Origin: Andrena cerasifolii | Taxonomy: Eukaryota > Arthropoda > Insecta > Hymenoptera > Andrenidae | DNA: 64,000 nt | Reading direction: 5' to 3' | Assembly: GCF_050908995.1 (NCBI RefSeq) | Contig: NW_027484967.1 | Location: 1-64,000 of the forward strand | Part shown: positions 40,959 through 55,787 of the stretch, in pieces | How the letters are laid out: the number at the start of each line of letters is the position of its first letter | Numbering within the stretch: position 1 is the stretch's first letter | Position numbers and translations under genes: made by a program | Notes under the pieces: generated by a model | What the model saw: only the letters and a program-made list of their open reading frames with translations | Database searches by the model: none | Told to the model about the DNA's origin: nothing

Positions 40959-43900
40959 TTTTCAATATCGGTTTTTCAATATCGGTTCTAATATCGGTTT
41001 CAATATCGGTTTTGCAATATCGGTTTTTCAATATCAGTTTTTCGATATCAGTTTTTCAATATTTGTTTTTCAATATAGGTTTTTCAATATCGGTTTTTCA
41101 ATATCGGTTCTAATATCGGTTTCAATATCGGTTTTTCAATATCGGTTTTTCAATATCAGTTTTTCGATATCAGTTTTTCAATATTTGCTTTACAATATCG
41201 GTTTTTCAATATCGGTTTAGAACAATATCGGTTTTGCAATATCAGTTTTTCGATATCAGTTTTTCAATATTTGTTTTTCAATATCGGTTCTAATATCGGT
41301 TTCAATATCGGTTTTGCAATATCAGTTTTTCGATATAAGTTTTTCAATATCGGTTTTTCAATATCGGTTTTTCAATATCGGTTTTTCAATATCGGTTCTA
41401 ATATCGGTTTCAATATCGGTTTTTCAATATCGGTTTTTGAATATCGGTTCTAATATCGGTTTCAATATCGGTTTTTCAATATCGGTTTTTCAATATCGGT
41501 TCTAATATCGGTTTCAATATCAGTTTTTCGATATCAGTTTTTCAATATTTGTTTTTCAATATCGGTTTTTCAATATCGGTTTTTCAATATCAGTTTTTCG
41601 ATATCAGTTTTTCAATATTTGCTTTACAATATCGGTTTTTCAATATCCGTTCTAATATCGGATTCAATATCGGTTTTTCAATATCAGTTTTTCGATATAG
41701 GTTTTTCAGTATCGGTTTTCCAATATCGGTTTTTCAATATCAGTTCTTCAATATTTGGTTTTCAATATCGGTTTTTGAATATCGGTTCTAATATCGGATT
41801 CAATATCGGTTTTTCAATATCAGTTTTTCGATATCAGTTTTTCAATATTTGTTTTTCAATATCGGTTTTTCAATATCGATTTTTCAATATCGGTTTTTCA
41901 ATATCGGTTCTAATATCGGTTTCAATATCGGTTTTGCAATATCAGTTTTTCGATATAAGTTTTTCGATATAGGTTTTTCAATATCGGTTTTTCAATATCG
42001 GTTCTAATATCGGTTTCAATATCGGTTTTTCAATATCGGTTTTTCAATATCAGTTTTTCAATATTTGTTTTTCAATATCGGTTTTTCAATATCGGTTCTA
42101 ATATCGGTTTCAATATCGGTTTTTCAATATCGGTTTTTCAATATCGGTTTTTCAATATCAGTTTTTCGATATCAGTTTTTCAATATTTGCTATACAATAT
42201 CGGTTTATAACAATATCGGTTTTGCAATATCAGTTTCTCAATATCAGTTTTTCGATATCAGTTTTTCAATATTTGTTTTTCAATATCGGTTTTTCAATAT
42301 CGGTTCTAACATCGGTTTCAATATCGGTTTTTCAATATCGGTTTTTCAATATCAGTTTTTCAATATTTGCTTTACAATATCGGTTTTTCAATGTCGGTTT
42401 AGAACAATATCGGTTTTGCAATATCAGTTTCTCAATATCAGTTTTTCGATATCAGTTTTTCAATATTTGTTTTTCAATATCGGTTCTAATATCGGTTTCA
42501 ATATCGGTTTTGCAATATCAGTTTTTCGATATAAGTTTTTCAATATTTGTTTTTCAATATCGGTTTTTCAATATCGGTTTTTCAATATCAGTTTTTCGAT
42601 ATCAGTTTTTCAATATCTGCTTTACAATATCGGTTTTTCAATATCCCTTCTAATATCGGATTCAATATCGGTTTTTCAATATCAGTTTTTCGATATAGGT
42701 TTTTCAATATCGGTTTTTCAATATCGGTTCTAATATCGGTTTCAATATCGGTTTTTCAATATCGGTTTTTCAATATCAGTTTTTCGATATCAGTTTTTCA
42801 ATATTTGCTTTACAATATCGGTTTTTCAATATCGGTTCTAATATCGGATTCAATATCGGTTTTTCAATATCGGTTTTTCGATATCAGTTTTTCAATATTT
42901 GCTTTACAATATCGGTTTTTCAATATCGGTTTAGAACAATATCGGTTTTGCAATATCAGTTTTTCGATATCAGTTTTTCGATATCAGTTTTTCGATATCA
43001 GTTTTTCAATATCTGCTTTACAATATCGGTTTTTCAATATCCGTTCTAATATCGGATTCAATATCGGTTTTTCAATATCAGTTTTTCGATATAGGTTTTT
43101 CAATATCGGTTTTTCAATATCGGTTCTAATATCGGTTTCAATATCGGTTTTGCAATATCAGTTTTTCGATATAAGTTTTTCGATATAGGTTTTTCAATAT
43201 CGGTTTTTCAATATCGGTTCTAATATCGGTTTCAATATCGGTTTTTCAATATCGGTTTTTCAATATCAGTTTTTCAATATTTGTTTTTCAATATCGGTTT
43301 TTCAATATCGGTTCTAATATCGGTTTCAATATCGGTTTTTCAATATCGGTTTTTCAATATCAGTTTTTCGATATCAGTTTTTCAATATTTGCTTTACAAT
43401 ATCGGTTTAGAACAATATCGGTTTTGCAATATCAGTTTCTCAATATCAGTTTTTCGATATCAGTTTTTCAATATTTGTTTTTCAATATCGGTTTTTCAAT
43501 ATCGGTTCTAACATCGGTTTCAATATCGGTTTTTCAATATCGGTTTTTCAATATCAGTTTTTCAATATTTGCTTTACAATATCGGTTTTTCAATGTCGGT
43601 TTAGAACAATATCGGTTTTGCAATATCAGTTTCTCAATATCAGTTTTTCGATATCAGTTTTTCAATATTTGTTTTTCAATATCGGTTCTAATATCGGTTT
43701 CAATATCGGTTTTGCAATATCAGTTTTTCGATATAAGTTTTTCAATATTTGTTTTTCAATATCGGTTTTTCAATATCGGTTTTTCAATATCAGTTTTTCG
43801 ATATCAGTTTTTCAATATCTGCTTTACAATATCGGTTTTTCAATATCCGTTCTAATATCGGATTCAATATCGGTTTTTCAATATCAGTTTTTCGATATAG

Positions 43901-46810
43901 GTTTTTCAATATCGGTTTCTCAATATCGGTTCTAATATCGGTTTCAATATCGGTTTTTCAATATCAGTTTTTCGATATCAGTTTTTCAATATTTGCTTTA
44001 CAATATCGGTTTTTCAATATCGGTTTTTCGATATCAGTTTTTCAATATTTGCTTTACAATATCGGTTTTTCAATATCGGTTTAGAACAATATCGGTTTTG
44101 CAATATCAGTTTTTCGATATCAGTTTTTCAATATTTGTTTTTCAATATCGGTTCTAATATCGGTTTCAATATCGGTTTTTCAATATCAGTTTTTCGATAT
44201 AGGTTTTTCAATATCGGTTTTTCAATATCGGTTTTTCAATATCAGTTTTTCAATATTTGTTTTCAATATCGGTTTTTGAATATCGGTTCTAATATCGGTT
44301 TCAATATCGGTTTTTCAATATCGGTTCTAATATCGGATTCAATATCGGTTTTGCAATATCAGTTTTTCGATATAGGTTTTTCAATATCGGTTTTTCAATA
44401 TCAGTTTTTCAATATTTGTTCTCCAATATCGGTTTTTGAATATCGGTTCTAATATCGGATTCAATATCGGTTTTTCAATATTTGTTTTTCAATATCGGTT
44501 CTAATATCGGTTGCAATATCGGTTTTTCAATATCGGTTTTTCAATATCAGTTTTTCGATATCAGTTTTTCAATATTTGTTTTTCAATATCGGTTTTTCAA
44601 TATCGGTTCTAATATCGGTTTCAATATCGGTTTTTCAATATCGGTTCTAATATCGGTTTCAATATCGGTTTTTCAATATCGGTTTTTCAATATCGGTTTT
44701 TCAATATCAGTTTTTCGATATCAGTTTTTCAATATTTGCTTTACAATATCGGTTTTTCAATATGGGTGTAGAACAATATCGGTTTTGCAATATCAGTTTC
44801 TCAATATCAGTTTTTCGATATCAGTTTTTCAATATTTGTTTTTCAATATCGGTTTTTCAATATCGGTTCTAATATCGGTTTCAATATCGGTTTTGCAATA
44901 TCAGTTTTTCGATATAAGTTTTTCAGTATCGGTTTTTCAATATTTGTTTTTCAATATCGGTTTTTTCAATATCAGTTTTTCAATATTTGTTCTCCAATAT
45001 CGGTTTTTGAATATCGGTTCTAATATCGGATTCAATATCGGTTTTTCAATATCGATTTTTCAATATCGGTTTTTCAATATCGGTTCTAATATCGGTTTCA
45101 ATATCGGTTTTGCAATATCAGTTTTTCGATATAAGTTTTTCGATATAGGTTTTTCAATATCGGTTTTTCAATATCGGTTCTAATATCGGTTTCAATATCG
45201 GTTTTTCAATATCGGTTTTTCAATATCAGTTTTTCAATATTTGTTTTTCAATATCGGTTTTTCAATATCGGTTCTAATATCGGTTTCAATATCGGTTTCA
45301 ATATCGGTTTTTCAATATCGGTTTTTCAATATCGGTTTTTCAATGTCGGTTTAGAACAATATCGGTTTTGCAATATCAGTTTCTCAATATCAGTTTTTCG
45401 ATATAAGTTTTTCGATATAGGTTTTTCAATATCGGTTTTTCAATATCGGTTCTAATATCGGTTTCAATATCGGTTTTGCAATATCAGTTTTTCGATATAA
45501 GTTTTTCGATATAGGTTTTTCAATATCGGTTTTTCAATATCGGTTCTAATATCGGTTTCAATATCGGTTTTTCAATATCGGTTTTTCAATATCAGTTTTT
45601 CAATATTTGTTTTTCAATATCGGTTTTTCAATATCGGTTCTAATATCGGTTTCAATATCGGTTTTTCAATATCGGTTTTTCAATATCGGTTTTTCAATAT
45701 CAGTTTTTCGATATCAGTTTTTCAATATTTGCTATACAATATCGGTTTAGAACAATATCGGTTTTGCAATATCAGTTTCTCAATATCAGTTTTTCGATAT
45801 CAGTTTTTCAATATTTGTTTTTCAATATCGGTTTTTCAATATCGGTTCTAACATCGGTTTCAATATCGGTTTTTCAATATCGGTTTTTCAATATCAGTTT
45901 TTCAATATTTGCTTTACAATATCGGTTTTTCAATGTCGGTTTAGAACAATATCGGTTTTGCAATATCAGTTTCTCAATATCAGTTTTTCGATATCAGTTT
46001 TTCAATATTTGTTTTTCAATATCGGTTCTAATATCGGTTTCAATATCGGTTTTGCAATATCAGTTTTTCGATATAAGTTTTTCAATATTTGTTTTTCAAT
46101 ATCGGTTTTTCAATATCGGTTTTTCAATATCAGTTTTTCGATATCAGTTTTTCAATATCTGCTTTACAATATCGGTTTATCAATATCCGTTCTAATATCG
46201 GATTCAATATCGGTTTTTCAATATCAGTTTTTCAATATAGGTTTTTCAATATCGGTTTTTCAATATCGGTTCTAATATCGGTTTCAATATCGGTTTTTCA
46301 ATATCAGTTTTTCGATATCAGTTTTTCAATATTTGCTTTACAATATCGGTTTTTCAATATCGGTTTTTCGATATCAGTTTTTCAATATTTGCTTTACAAT
46401 ATCGGTTTTTCAATATCGGTTTAGAACAATATCGGATTTGCAATATCAGTTTTTCGATATCAGTTTTTCAATATTTGTTTTTCAATATCGGTTCTAATAT
46501 CGGTTTCAATATCGGTTTTGCAATATCAGTTTTTCGATATAAGTTTTTCAATATCGGTTTTTCAATATCGGTTTTTCAATATCAGTTTTTCGATATCAGT
46601 TTTTCAATATTTGTTTTTCAATATCGGTTTTTCAATATCGGTTCTAATATCGGTTTCAATATCGGTTTTTCAATATCGGTTTTTCAATATCGGTTCTAAT
46701 ATCGGTTTCAATATCGGTTTTTCAATATCGGTTTTTCAATATCGGTTTTTCAATATCAGTTTTTCGATATCAGTTTTTCAATATTTGCTTTACAATATCG
46801 GTTTTTCAAT

Positions 46811-47278
46811 ATGGGTGTAGAACAATATCGGTTTTGCAATATCAGTTTCTCAATATCAGTTTTTCGATATCAGTTTTTCAATATTTGTTTTTCAATATCG
46901 GTTTTTCAATATCGGTTCTAATATCGGTTTCAATATCGGTTTTGCAATATCAGTTTTTCGATATCAGTTTTTCAATATTTGCTTTACAATATCGGTTTTT
47001 CAATATGGGTGTAGAACAATATCGGTTTTGCAATATCAGTTTCTCAATATCAGTTTTTCGATATCAGTTTTTCAATATTTGTTTTTCAATATCGGTTTTT
47101 CAATATCGGTTCTAATATCGGTTTCAATATCGGTTTTTCAATATCGGTTTTTCAATATCGGTTCTAATATCGGTTTCAATATCGGTTTTTCAATATCGGT
47201 TTTTCAATATCGGTTTTTCAATATCAGTTTTTCGATATCAGTTTTTCAATATTTGCTTTACAATATCGGTTTTTCAAT
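46811..47278 (+). repeat. 468-bp local expansion of the ATGGGTGTAGAAC module
   Basis: The module start ATGGGTGTAGAAC occurs at 46,811, 47,005 and 47,279, spacings of 194 and 274 bp. The matching site in copy 1 of the large block, near 33,193, has only one. This is a copy-specific expansion by two unequal steps. Confidence 0.8.
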
Positions 47279-50200
47279 ATGGGTGTAGAACAATATCGGT
47301 TTTGCAATATCAGTTTCTCAATATCAGTTTTTCGATATCAGTTTTTCAATATTTGTTTTTCAATATCGGTTTTTCAATATCGGTTCTAATATCGGTTTCA
47401 ATATCGGTTTTGCAATATCAGTTTTTCGATATAAGTTTTTCAGTATCGGTTTTTCAATATTTGTTCTCCAATATCGGTTTTTGAATATCGGTTCTAATAT
47501 CGGATTCAATATCGGTTTTTCAATATCGATTTTTCAATATCGGTTTTTCAATATCGGTTCTAATATCGGTTTCAATATCGGTTTTGCAATATCAGTTTTT
47601 CGATATAAGTTTTTCGATATAGGTTTTTCAATATCGGTTTTTCAATATCGGTTCTAATATCGGTTTCAATATCGGTTTTTCAATATCGGTTTTTCAATAT
47701 CAGTTTTTCAATATTTGTTTTTCAATATCGGTTCTAATATCGGTTTCAATATCGGTTTCAATATCGGTTTTTCAATATCGGTTTTTCAATATCGGTTTTT
47801 CAATATCAGTTTTTCGATATCAGTTTTTCAATATTTGCTTTACAATATCGGTTTAGAACAATATCGGTTTTGCAATATCAGTTTCTCAATATCAGTTTTT
47901 CGATATCAGTTTTTCAATATTTGTTTTTCAATATCGGTTTTTCAATATCGGTTCTAACATCGGTTTCAATATCGGTTTTTCAATATCGGTTTTTCAATAT
48001 CAGTTTTTCAATATTTGCTTTACAATATCGGTTTTTCAATGTCGGTTTAGAACAATATCGGTTTTGCAATATCAGTTTCTCAATATCAGTTTTTCGATAT
48101 CAGTTTTTCAATATTTGTTTTTCAATATCGGTTCTAATATCGGTTTCAATATCGGTTTTGCAATATCAGTTTTTCGATATAAGTTTTTCAATATCGGTTT
48201 TTCAATATCGGTTTTTCAATATCGGTTCTAATATCGGTTTCAATATCGGTTTTGCAATATCGGTTTTTCAATATCAGTTTTTCGATATAGGTTTTTCAGT
48301 ATCGGTTTTTCAATATCGGTTTTTCAATATCAGTTCTTCAATATTTGGTTTTCAATATCGGTTTTTGAATATCGGTTCTAATATCGGTTTCAATATCGGT
48401 TTTTCAATATCGGTTTTTCAATATCGGTTTTTCAATATCAGTTTTTCAATATTTGTTCTCCAATATCGGTTTTTGAATATCGGTTCTAATATCGGATTCA
48501 ATATCGGTTTTTCAATATCGGTTTTTCAATATCAGTTTTTCGATATCAGTTTTTCAATATTTGTTTTTCAATATCGGTTTTTCAATATCGGTTCTAATAT
48601 CGGTTTCAATATCGGTTTTTCAATATCGGTTTTTCAATATCAGTTTTTCAATATTTGTTCTCCAATATCGGTTTTTCAATATCGGTTTTTCAATATCAGT
48701 TTTTCAATATTTGTTCTCCAATATCGGTTTTTGAATATCGGTTCTAATATCGGATTCAATATCGGTTTTTCAATATCGGTTTTTCAATATCAGTTTTTCG
48801 ATATCAGTTTTTCAATATTTGTTTTTCAATATCGGTTTTTCAATATCGGTTCTAATATCGGTTTCAATATCGGTTTTTCAATATCGGTTTTTCAATATCA
48901 GTTTTGCAATATTTGTTCTCCAATATCGGTTTTTCAATATCGGTTTTTCAATATCAGTTTTTCGCTATCAGTTTTTCAATATTTGCTTTACAATATCGGT
49001 TTTTCAATATCCGTTCTAATATCGGATTCAATATCGGTTTTTCAATATCAGTTTTTCGATATAGGTTTTTCAGTATCGGTTTTTCGATATCAGTTTTTCG
49101 ATATCAGTTTTTCAATATTTGTTTTTCAATATCGGTTTTTCAATATCGGTTCTAATATCGGTTTCAATATCGGTTTTTCAATATCAGTTTTTCGATATCA
49201 GTTTTTCAATATTTGTTTTTCAATATCGGTTTTTCAATATCGGTTCTAATATCGGTTTCAATATCGGTTTTTCAATATCGGTTTTTCAATATCGGTTCTA
49301 ATATCGGTTTCAATATCGGTTTTTCAATATCGGTTTTTCAATATCGGTTTTTCAATATCAGTTTTTCGATATCAGTTTTTCAATATTTGCTTTACAATAT
49401 CGGTTTTTCAATATGGGTGTAGAACAATATCGGTTTTGCAATATCAGTTTCTCAATATCAGTTTTTCGATATCAGTTTTTCAATATTTGTTTTTCAATAT
49501 CGGTTTTTCAATATCGGTTCTAATATCGGTTTCAATATCGGTTTTGCAATATCAGTTTTTCGATATAAGTTTTTCAATATCGGTTTTTCAATATCGGTTT
49601 TTCAATATTTGTTTTTCAATATCGGTTTTTTCAATATCGGTTCTAATATCGGTTTCAATATCGGCTTTTCAATATCAGTTTTTCGATATCAGTTTTTCAA
49701 TATTTGTTTTTCAATATCGGTTTTTCAATATCGGTTCTAATATCGGTTTCAATATCGGTTTTTCAATATCGGTTTTTCAATATCGGTTCTAATACCGGTT
49801 TCAATATCGGTTTTTCAATATCGGTTTTTCAATATCAGTTTTTCAATATTTGTTCTCCAATATCAGTTTTTGAATATCGGTTCTAATATCGGATTCAATA
49901 TCGGTTTTTCAATATCGGTTTTTCAATATCAGTTTTTCAATATTTGCTTTACAATATCGGTTTTTCAATGTCGGTTTAGAACAATATCGGTTTTGCAATA
50001 TCAGTTTCTCAATATCAGTTTTTCGATATCAGTTTTTCAATATTTGTTTTTCAATATCGGTTTTTCAATATCGGTTCTAATATCGGTTTCAATATCGGTT
50101 TTTCAATATCGGTTTTTCAATATCGGTTCTAATACCGGTTTCAATATCGGTTTTTCAATATCGGTTTTTCAATATCAGTTTTTCAATATTTGTTCTCCAA

Positions 50201-52212
50201 TATCAGTTTTTGAATATCGGTTCTAATATCGGTTTCAATATCGGTTTTGCAATATCAGTTTTTCGATATAAGTTTTTCAATATCGGTTTTTCAATATCGG
50301 TTTTTCAATATCGGTTCTAATATCGGTTTCAATATCAGTTTTTCGATATCAGTTTTTCAATATTTGTTTTTCAATATCGGTTTTTCAATATCGGTTTTTC
50401 AATATCAGTTTTTCGATATCAGTTTTTCAATATTTGCTTTACAATATCGGTTTTTCAATATCCGTTCTAATATCGGTTTCAATATCGGTTTTTCAATATC
50501 GGTTTTTCAATATCAGTTTTTCAATATTTGTTCTCCAATATCGGTTTTTGAATATCGGTTCTAATATCGGATTCAATATCGGTTTTTCAATATCGGTTTT
50601 TCAATATCAGTTTTTCGATATCAGTTTTTCAATATTTGTTTTTCAATATCGGTTTTTCAATATCGGTTCTAATATCGGTTTCAATATCGGTTTTTCAATA
50701 TCGGTTTTTCAATATCAGTTTTTCAATATTTGTTCTCCAATATCGGTTTTTGAATATCGGTTCTAATATCGGATTCAATATCGGTTTTTCAATATCGGTT
50801 TTTCAATATCAGTTTTTCGATATCAGTTTTTCAATATTTGTTTTTCAATATCGTTTTTTCAATATCGGTTTTTCAATATCGGTTTTTCAATATCGGTTTT
50901 TCAATATCGGTTCTAATATCGGTTTCAATATCGGTTTTGCAATATCGGTTTTTCAATATCAGTTTTTCGATATCAGTTTTTCAATATTTGTTTTTCAATA
51001 TCGGTTTTTCAATATCGGTTCTAATATCGGTTTCAATATCGGTTTTTCAATATCAGTTTTTCGATATAGGTTTTTCAATATCGGTTTTTCAATATCGGTT
51101 TTTCAATATCAGTTTTTCAATATTTGTTTTCAATATCGGTTTTTGAATATCGGTTCTAATATCGGTTTCAATATCGGTTTTTCAATATCGGTTGTAATAT
51201 CGGATTCAATATCGGTTTTGCAATATCAGTTTTTCGATATAGGTTTTTCAATATCGGTTTTTCAATATTTGTTCTCCAATATCGGTTTTTGAATATCGGT
51301 TCTAATATCGGATTCAATATCGGTTTTTCAATATCGGTTTTTCAATAGCAGTTTTTCGATACCAGTTTTTCAATATTTGTTTTTCAATATCGGTTTTTCA
51401 ATATCGGTTCTAATATCGGTTTCAATATCGGTTTTTCAATATCGGTTTTTCAATATCGGTTTTTCAATATCAGTTTTTCGATATCAGTTTTTCAATATTT
51501 GCTTTACAATATCGGTTTTTCAATATGCGTGTAGAACAATATCGGTTTTGCAATATCAGTTTCTCAATATCAGTTTTTCGATATCAGTTTTTCAATATTT
51601 GTTTTTCAATATCGGTTTTTCAATATCGGTTCTAATATCGGTTTCAATATCGGTTTTGCAATATCAGTTTTTCGATATAGGTTTTTCAATATCGGTTTTT
51701 CAATATCGGTTTTTCAATATTTGTTTTTCAATATCGGTTTTTTCAATATCAGTTTTTCAATATTTGTTCTCCAATATCGGTTTTTGAATATCGGTTCTAA
51801 TATCGGATTCAATATCGGTTTTTCAATATCGATTTTTCAATATCGGTTTTTCAATATCGGTTCTAATATCGGTTTCAATATCGGTTTTGCAATATCAGTT
51901 TTTCGATATAAGTTTTTCGATATAGGTTTTTCAATATCGGTTTTTCAATATCGGTTCTAATATCGGTTTCAATATCGGTTTTTCAATATCGGTTCTAATA
52001 TCGGTTTCAATATCGGTTTTTCAATATCGGTTTTTCAATATCAGTTTTTCAATATTTGTTTTTCAATATCGGTTTTTCAATATCGGTTCTAATATCGGTT
52101 TCAATATCGGTTTTTCAATATCGGTTTTTCAATATCGGTTTTTCAATATCAGTTTTTCGATATCAGTTTTTCAATATTTGCTTTACAATATCGGTTTAGA
52201 ACAATATCGGTT

Positions 52213-53091
52213 TTGCAATATCAGTTTCTCAATATCAGTTTTTCGATATCAGTTTTTCAATATTTGTTTTTCAATATCGGTTTTTCAATATCGGTTCTAA
52301 CATCGGTTTCAATATCGGTTTTTCAATATCGGTTTTTCAATATCAGTTTTTCAATATTTGCTTTACAATATCGGTTTTTCAATGTCGGTTTAGAACAATA
52401 TCGGTTTTGCAATATCAGTTTCTCAATATCAGTTTTTCGATATCAGTTTTTCAATATTTGTTTTTCAATATCGGTTCTAATTTCGGTTTCAATATCGGTT
52501 TTGCAATATCAGTTTTTCGATATAAGTTTTTCAATATCGGTTTTTCAATATCGGTTTTTCAATATCGGTTCTAATATCGGTTTCAATATCGGTTTTGCAA
52601 TATCGGTTTTTCAATATCAGTTTTTCGATATCAGTTTTTCAATATTTGTTTTTCAATATCGGTTTTTCAATATCGGTTCTAATATCGGTTTCAATATCGG
52701 TTTTTCAATATCAGTTTTTCGATATAGGTTTTTCAATATCGGTTTTTCAATATCGGATTTTCAATATCAGTTTTTCAATATTTGTTTTCAATATCGGTTT
52801 TTGAATATCGGTTCTAATATCGGTTTCAATATCGGTTTTTCAATATCGGTGTTTCAATATCAGTTTTTCAATATTTGCTTTACAATATCGGTTTTTCAAT
52901 GTCGGTTTAGAACAATATCGGTTTTGCAATATCAGTTTCTCAATATCAGTTTTTCGATATCAGTTTTTCAATATTTGCTTTACAATATCGGTTTTTCATT
53001 ATCCGTTCTAATTTCGGATTCAATATCGGTTTTTCAATATCAGTTTTTCGATATAGGTTTTTCAATATCGGTTTTTCAATATCGGTTCTAA
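52213..53091 (+). repeat. Core cassette, long form, alternative 3' part
   Basis: Partner of 38,108-38,986 at an offset of 14,105, with the shared rare changes CTAATTTCGG, CGGTGTTTC and TTCATTATCCG. These marks show that the two descend from one copy. Confidence 0.7.
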
Positions 53092-55189
53092 TATCGGCTT
53101 CAATATCGGTTTTTCAATATCGGTTTTTCAATATCAGTTTTTCGATATCAGTTTTTCAATATTTGCTTTACAATATCGGTTTTTCAATATCGGTTCTAAT
53201 ATCGGATTCAAAATCGGTTTTTCAATATCGGTTTTTCGATATCAGTTTTTCAATATTTGCTTTACAATATCGGTTTTTCAATATCGGTTTAGAACAATAT
53301 CGGTTTTGCAATATCAGTTTTTCGATATCAGTTTTTCAATATTTGTTTTTCAATATCGGTTCTAATATCGGTTTCAATATCGGTTTTTCAATATCGGTTT
53401 TTCAATATCAGTTTTTCAATATTTTTTCTCCAATATCAGTTTTTGAATATCGGTTCTAATATCGGATTCAATATCGGTTTTTCAATATCGGTTTTTCAAT
53501 ATCAGTTTTTCAATATTTGCTTTACAATATCGGTTTTTCAATGTCGGTTTAGAACAATATCGGTTTTGCAATATCAGTTTCTCAATATCAGTTTTTCGAT
53601 ATCAGTTTTTCAATATTTGTTTTTCAATATCGGTTCTAATATCGGTTTCAATATCGGTTTTGCAATATCAGTTTTTCGATATAAGTTTTTCAATATCGGT
53701 TTTTCAATATCGGTTTTTCAATATCGGTTCTAATATCGGTTTCAATATCAGTTTTTCGATATCAGTTTTTCAATATTTGTTTTCAATATCGGTTTTTCAA
53801 TATCGGTTTTTCAATATCAGTTTTTCGATATCAGTTTTTCAATATTTGCTTTACAATATCGGTTTTTCAATATCCGTTCTAATATCGGATTCAATATCGG
53901 TTTTTCAATATCAGTTTTTCGATATAGGTTTTTCAGTATCGGTTTTTCAATATCGGTTTTTCAATATCAGTTCTTCAATATTTGGTTTTCAATATCGGTT
54001 TTTGAATATCGGTTCTAATATCGGTTTCAATATCGGTTTTTCAATATCGGTTTTTCAATATCGGTTTTTCAATATCAGTTTTTCAATATTTGTTCTCCAA
54101 TATCGGTTTTTGAATATCGGTTCTAATATCGGATTCAATATCGGTTTTTCAATATCGGTTTTTCAATATCAGTTTTTCGATATCAGTTTTTCAATATCGG
54201 TTTTTCAATATCGGTTCTAATATCGGTTTCAATATCGGTTTTTCAATATCGGTTTTTCAATATCAGTTTTTCAATATTTGTTCTCCAATATCGGTTTTTC
54301 AATATCGGTTTTTCAATATCAGTTTTTCAATATTTGTTCTCCAATATCGGTTTTTGAATATCGGTTCTAATATCGGATTCAATATCGGTTTTTCAATATC
54401 GGTTTTTCAATATCAGTTTTTCGATATCAGTTTTTCAATATTTGTTTTTCAATATCGTTTTTTCAATATCGGTTTTTCAATATCAGTTTTTCGATATCAG
54501 TTTTTCAATATTTGCTTTACAATATCGGTTTTTCAATATCCGTTCTAATATCGGATTCAATATCGGTTTTTCAATATCAGTTTTTCGATATAGGTTTTTC
54601 AATATCGGTTTTTCAATATCGGTTCTAATATCGGTTTCAATATCGGTTTTTCAATATCGGTTTTTCAATATCAGTTTTTCGATATCAGTTTTTCAATATT
54701 TGCTTTACAATATCGGTTTTTCAATATCGGTTTAGAACAATATCGGTTTTGCAATATCAGTTTTTCGATATCAGTTTTTCAATATTTGTTTTTCAATATC
54801 GGTTCTAATATCGGTTTCAATATCGGTTTTGCAATATCAGTTTTTCGATATAAGTTTTTCAATATCGGTTTTTCAATATCGGTTTTTCAATATCGGTTTT
54901 TCAATATCGGTTCTAATATCGGTTTCAATATCGGTTTTGCAATATCGGTTTTTCAATATCAGTTTTTCGATATCAGTTTTTCAATATTTGTTTTTCAATA
55001 TCGGTTTTTCAATATCGGTTCTAATATCGGTTTCAATATCGGTTTTTCAATATCAGTTTTTCGATATAGGTTTTTCAATATCGGTTTTTCAATATCGGTT
55101 TTTCAATATCAGTTTTTCAATATTTGTTTTCAATATCGGTTTTTGAATATCGGTTCTAATATCGGTTTCAATATCGGTTTTTCAATATC

Positions 55190-55787
55190 GGTTGTAATAT
55201 CGGATTCAATATCGGTTTTGCAATATCAGTTTTTCGATATAGGTTTTTCAATATCGGTTTTTCAATATCAGTTTTTCAATATTTGTTCTCCAATATCGGT
55301 TTTTGAATATCGGTTCTAATATCGGATTCAATATCGGTTTTTCAATATCGGTTTTTCAATATCAGTTTTTCGATATCAGTTTTTCTATATTTGTTCTCCA
55401 ATATCGGTTTTTGAATATCGGTTCTAATATCGGATTCAATATCGGTTTTTCAATATCGGTTTTTCAATAGCAGTTTTTCGATACCAGTTTTTCAATATTT
55501 GTTTTTCAATATCGGTTTTTCAATATCGGTTCTAATATCGGTTTCAATATCGGTTTTTCAATATCGGTTTTTCAATATCGGTTTTTCAATATCAGTTTTT
55601 CGATATCAGTTTTTCAATATTTGCTTTACAATATCGGTTTTTCAATATGCGTGTAGAACAATATCGGTTTTGCAATATCAGTTTCTCAATATCAGTTTTT
55701 CGATATCAGTTTTTCAATATTTGTTTTTCAATATCGGTTTTTCAATATCGGTTCTAATATCGGTTTCAATATCGGTTTTTCAATATC
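55190..55787 (+). repeat. 598-bp tandem duplication, unit 1
   Basis: Phase is set on the variant GGTTGTAATATCGG at 55,190 and 55,788. The unit also contains CAATAGCAG followed by CGATACCAG (55,465 on), a doublet otherwise seen near 37,241, 51,343, 56,063 and 60,451, and an ATGCGTGTAGAAC module. Unit 1 has CTATATTTG near 55,385 where unit 2 has CAATATTTG. Confidence 0.8.

Larger units (their letters stand above)
27790..41407 (+). repeat. Block of about 13.6 kb duplicated in tandem, copy 1
   Basis: Matches 41,408-55,025. The offset is 13,618 from the left edge to about 33,350, about 14,043 for 33,670-35,200, 14,227 for 35,340-37,030, and 14,105 for 37,270-40,700. Shared rare marks include GTTTATAAC (28,588/42,206), TTTCGCTATCAG (34,920/48,963), AATACCGG (35,566/49,793 and 35,907/50,134), TTCATTATCCG (38,891/52,996) and CAAAATCGG (39,105/53,210). 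Private changes include T at 28,844 (A at 42,462) and C at 28,980 (G at 42,598). The last few hundred bases are rearranged against copy 2, with an extra 180-bp unit and a deletion near 41,074. Confidence 0.85.
41408..55025 (+). repeat. Block of about 13.6 kb duplicated in tandem, copy 2
   Basis: Partner of 27,790-41,407. Relative to copy 1 it has a 468-bp gain at about 46,811-47,278, a 43-bp loss near 47,460, a 184-bp segment near 49,300-49,480 absent from copy 1, and a 122-bp loss near 51,260. The end is approximate because beyond about 54,800 the sequence also follows the 36.7-kb region of copy 1 (offset 18,227). Confidence 0.85.

Noticed and set aside
27790..55025. Pure assembly duplication as the explanation of the large block
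   Set aside because: The copies differ by several indels and private substitutions, which a simple double entry would not produce. Haplotype mis-joining is still possible and is left as a check.
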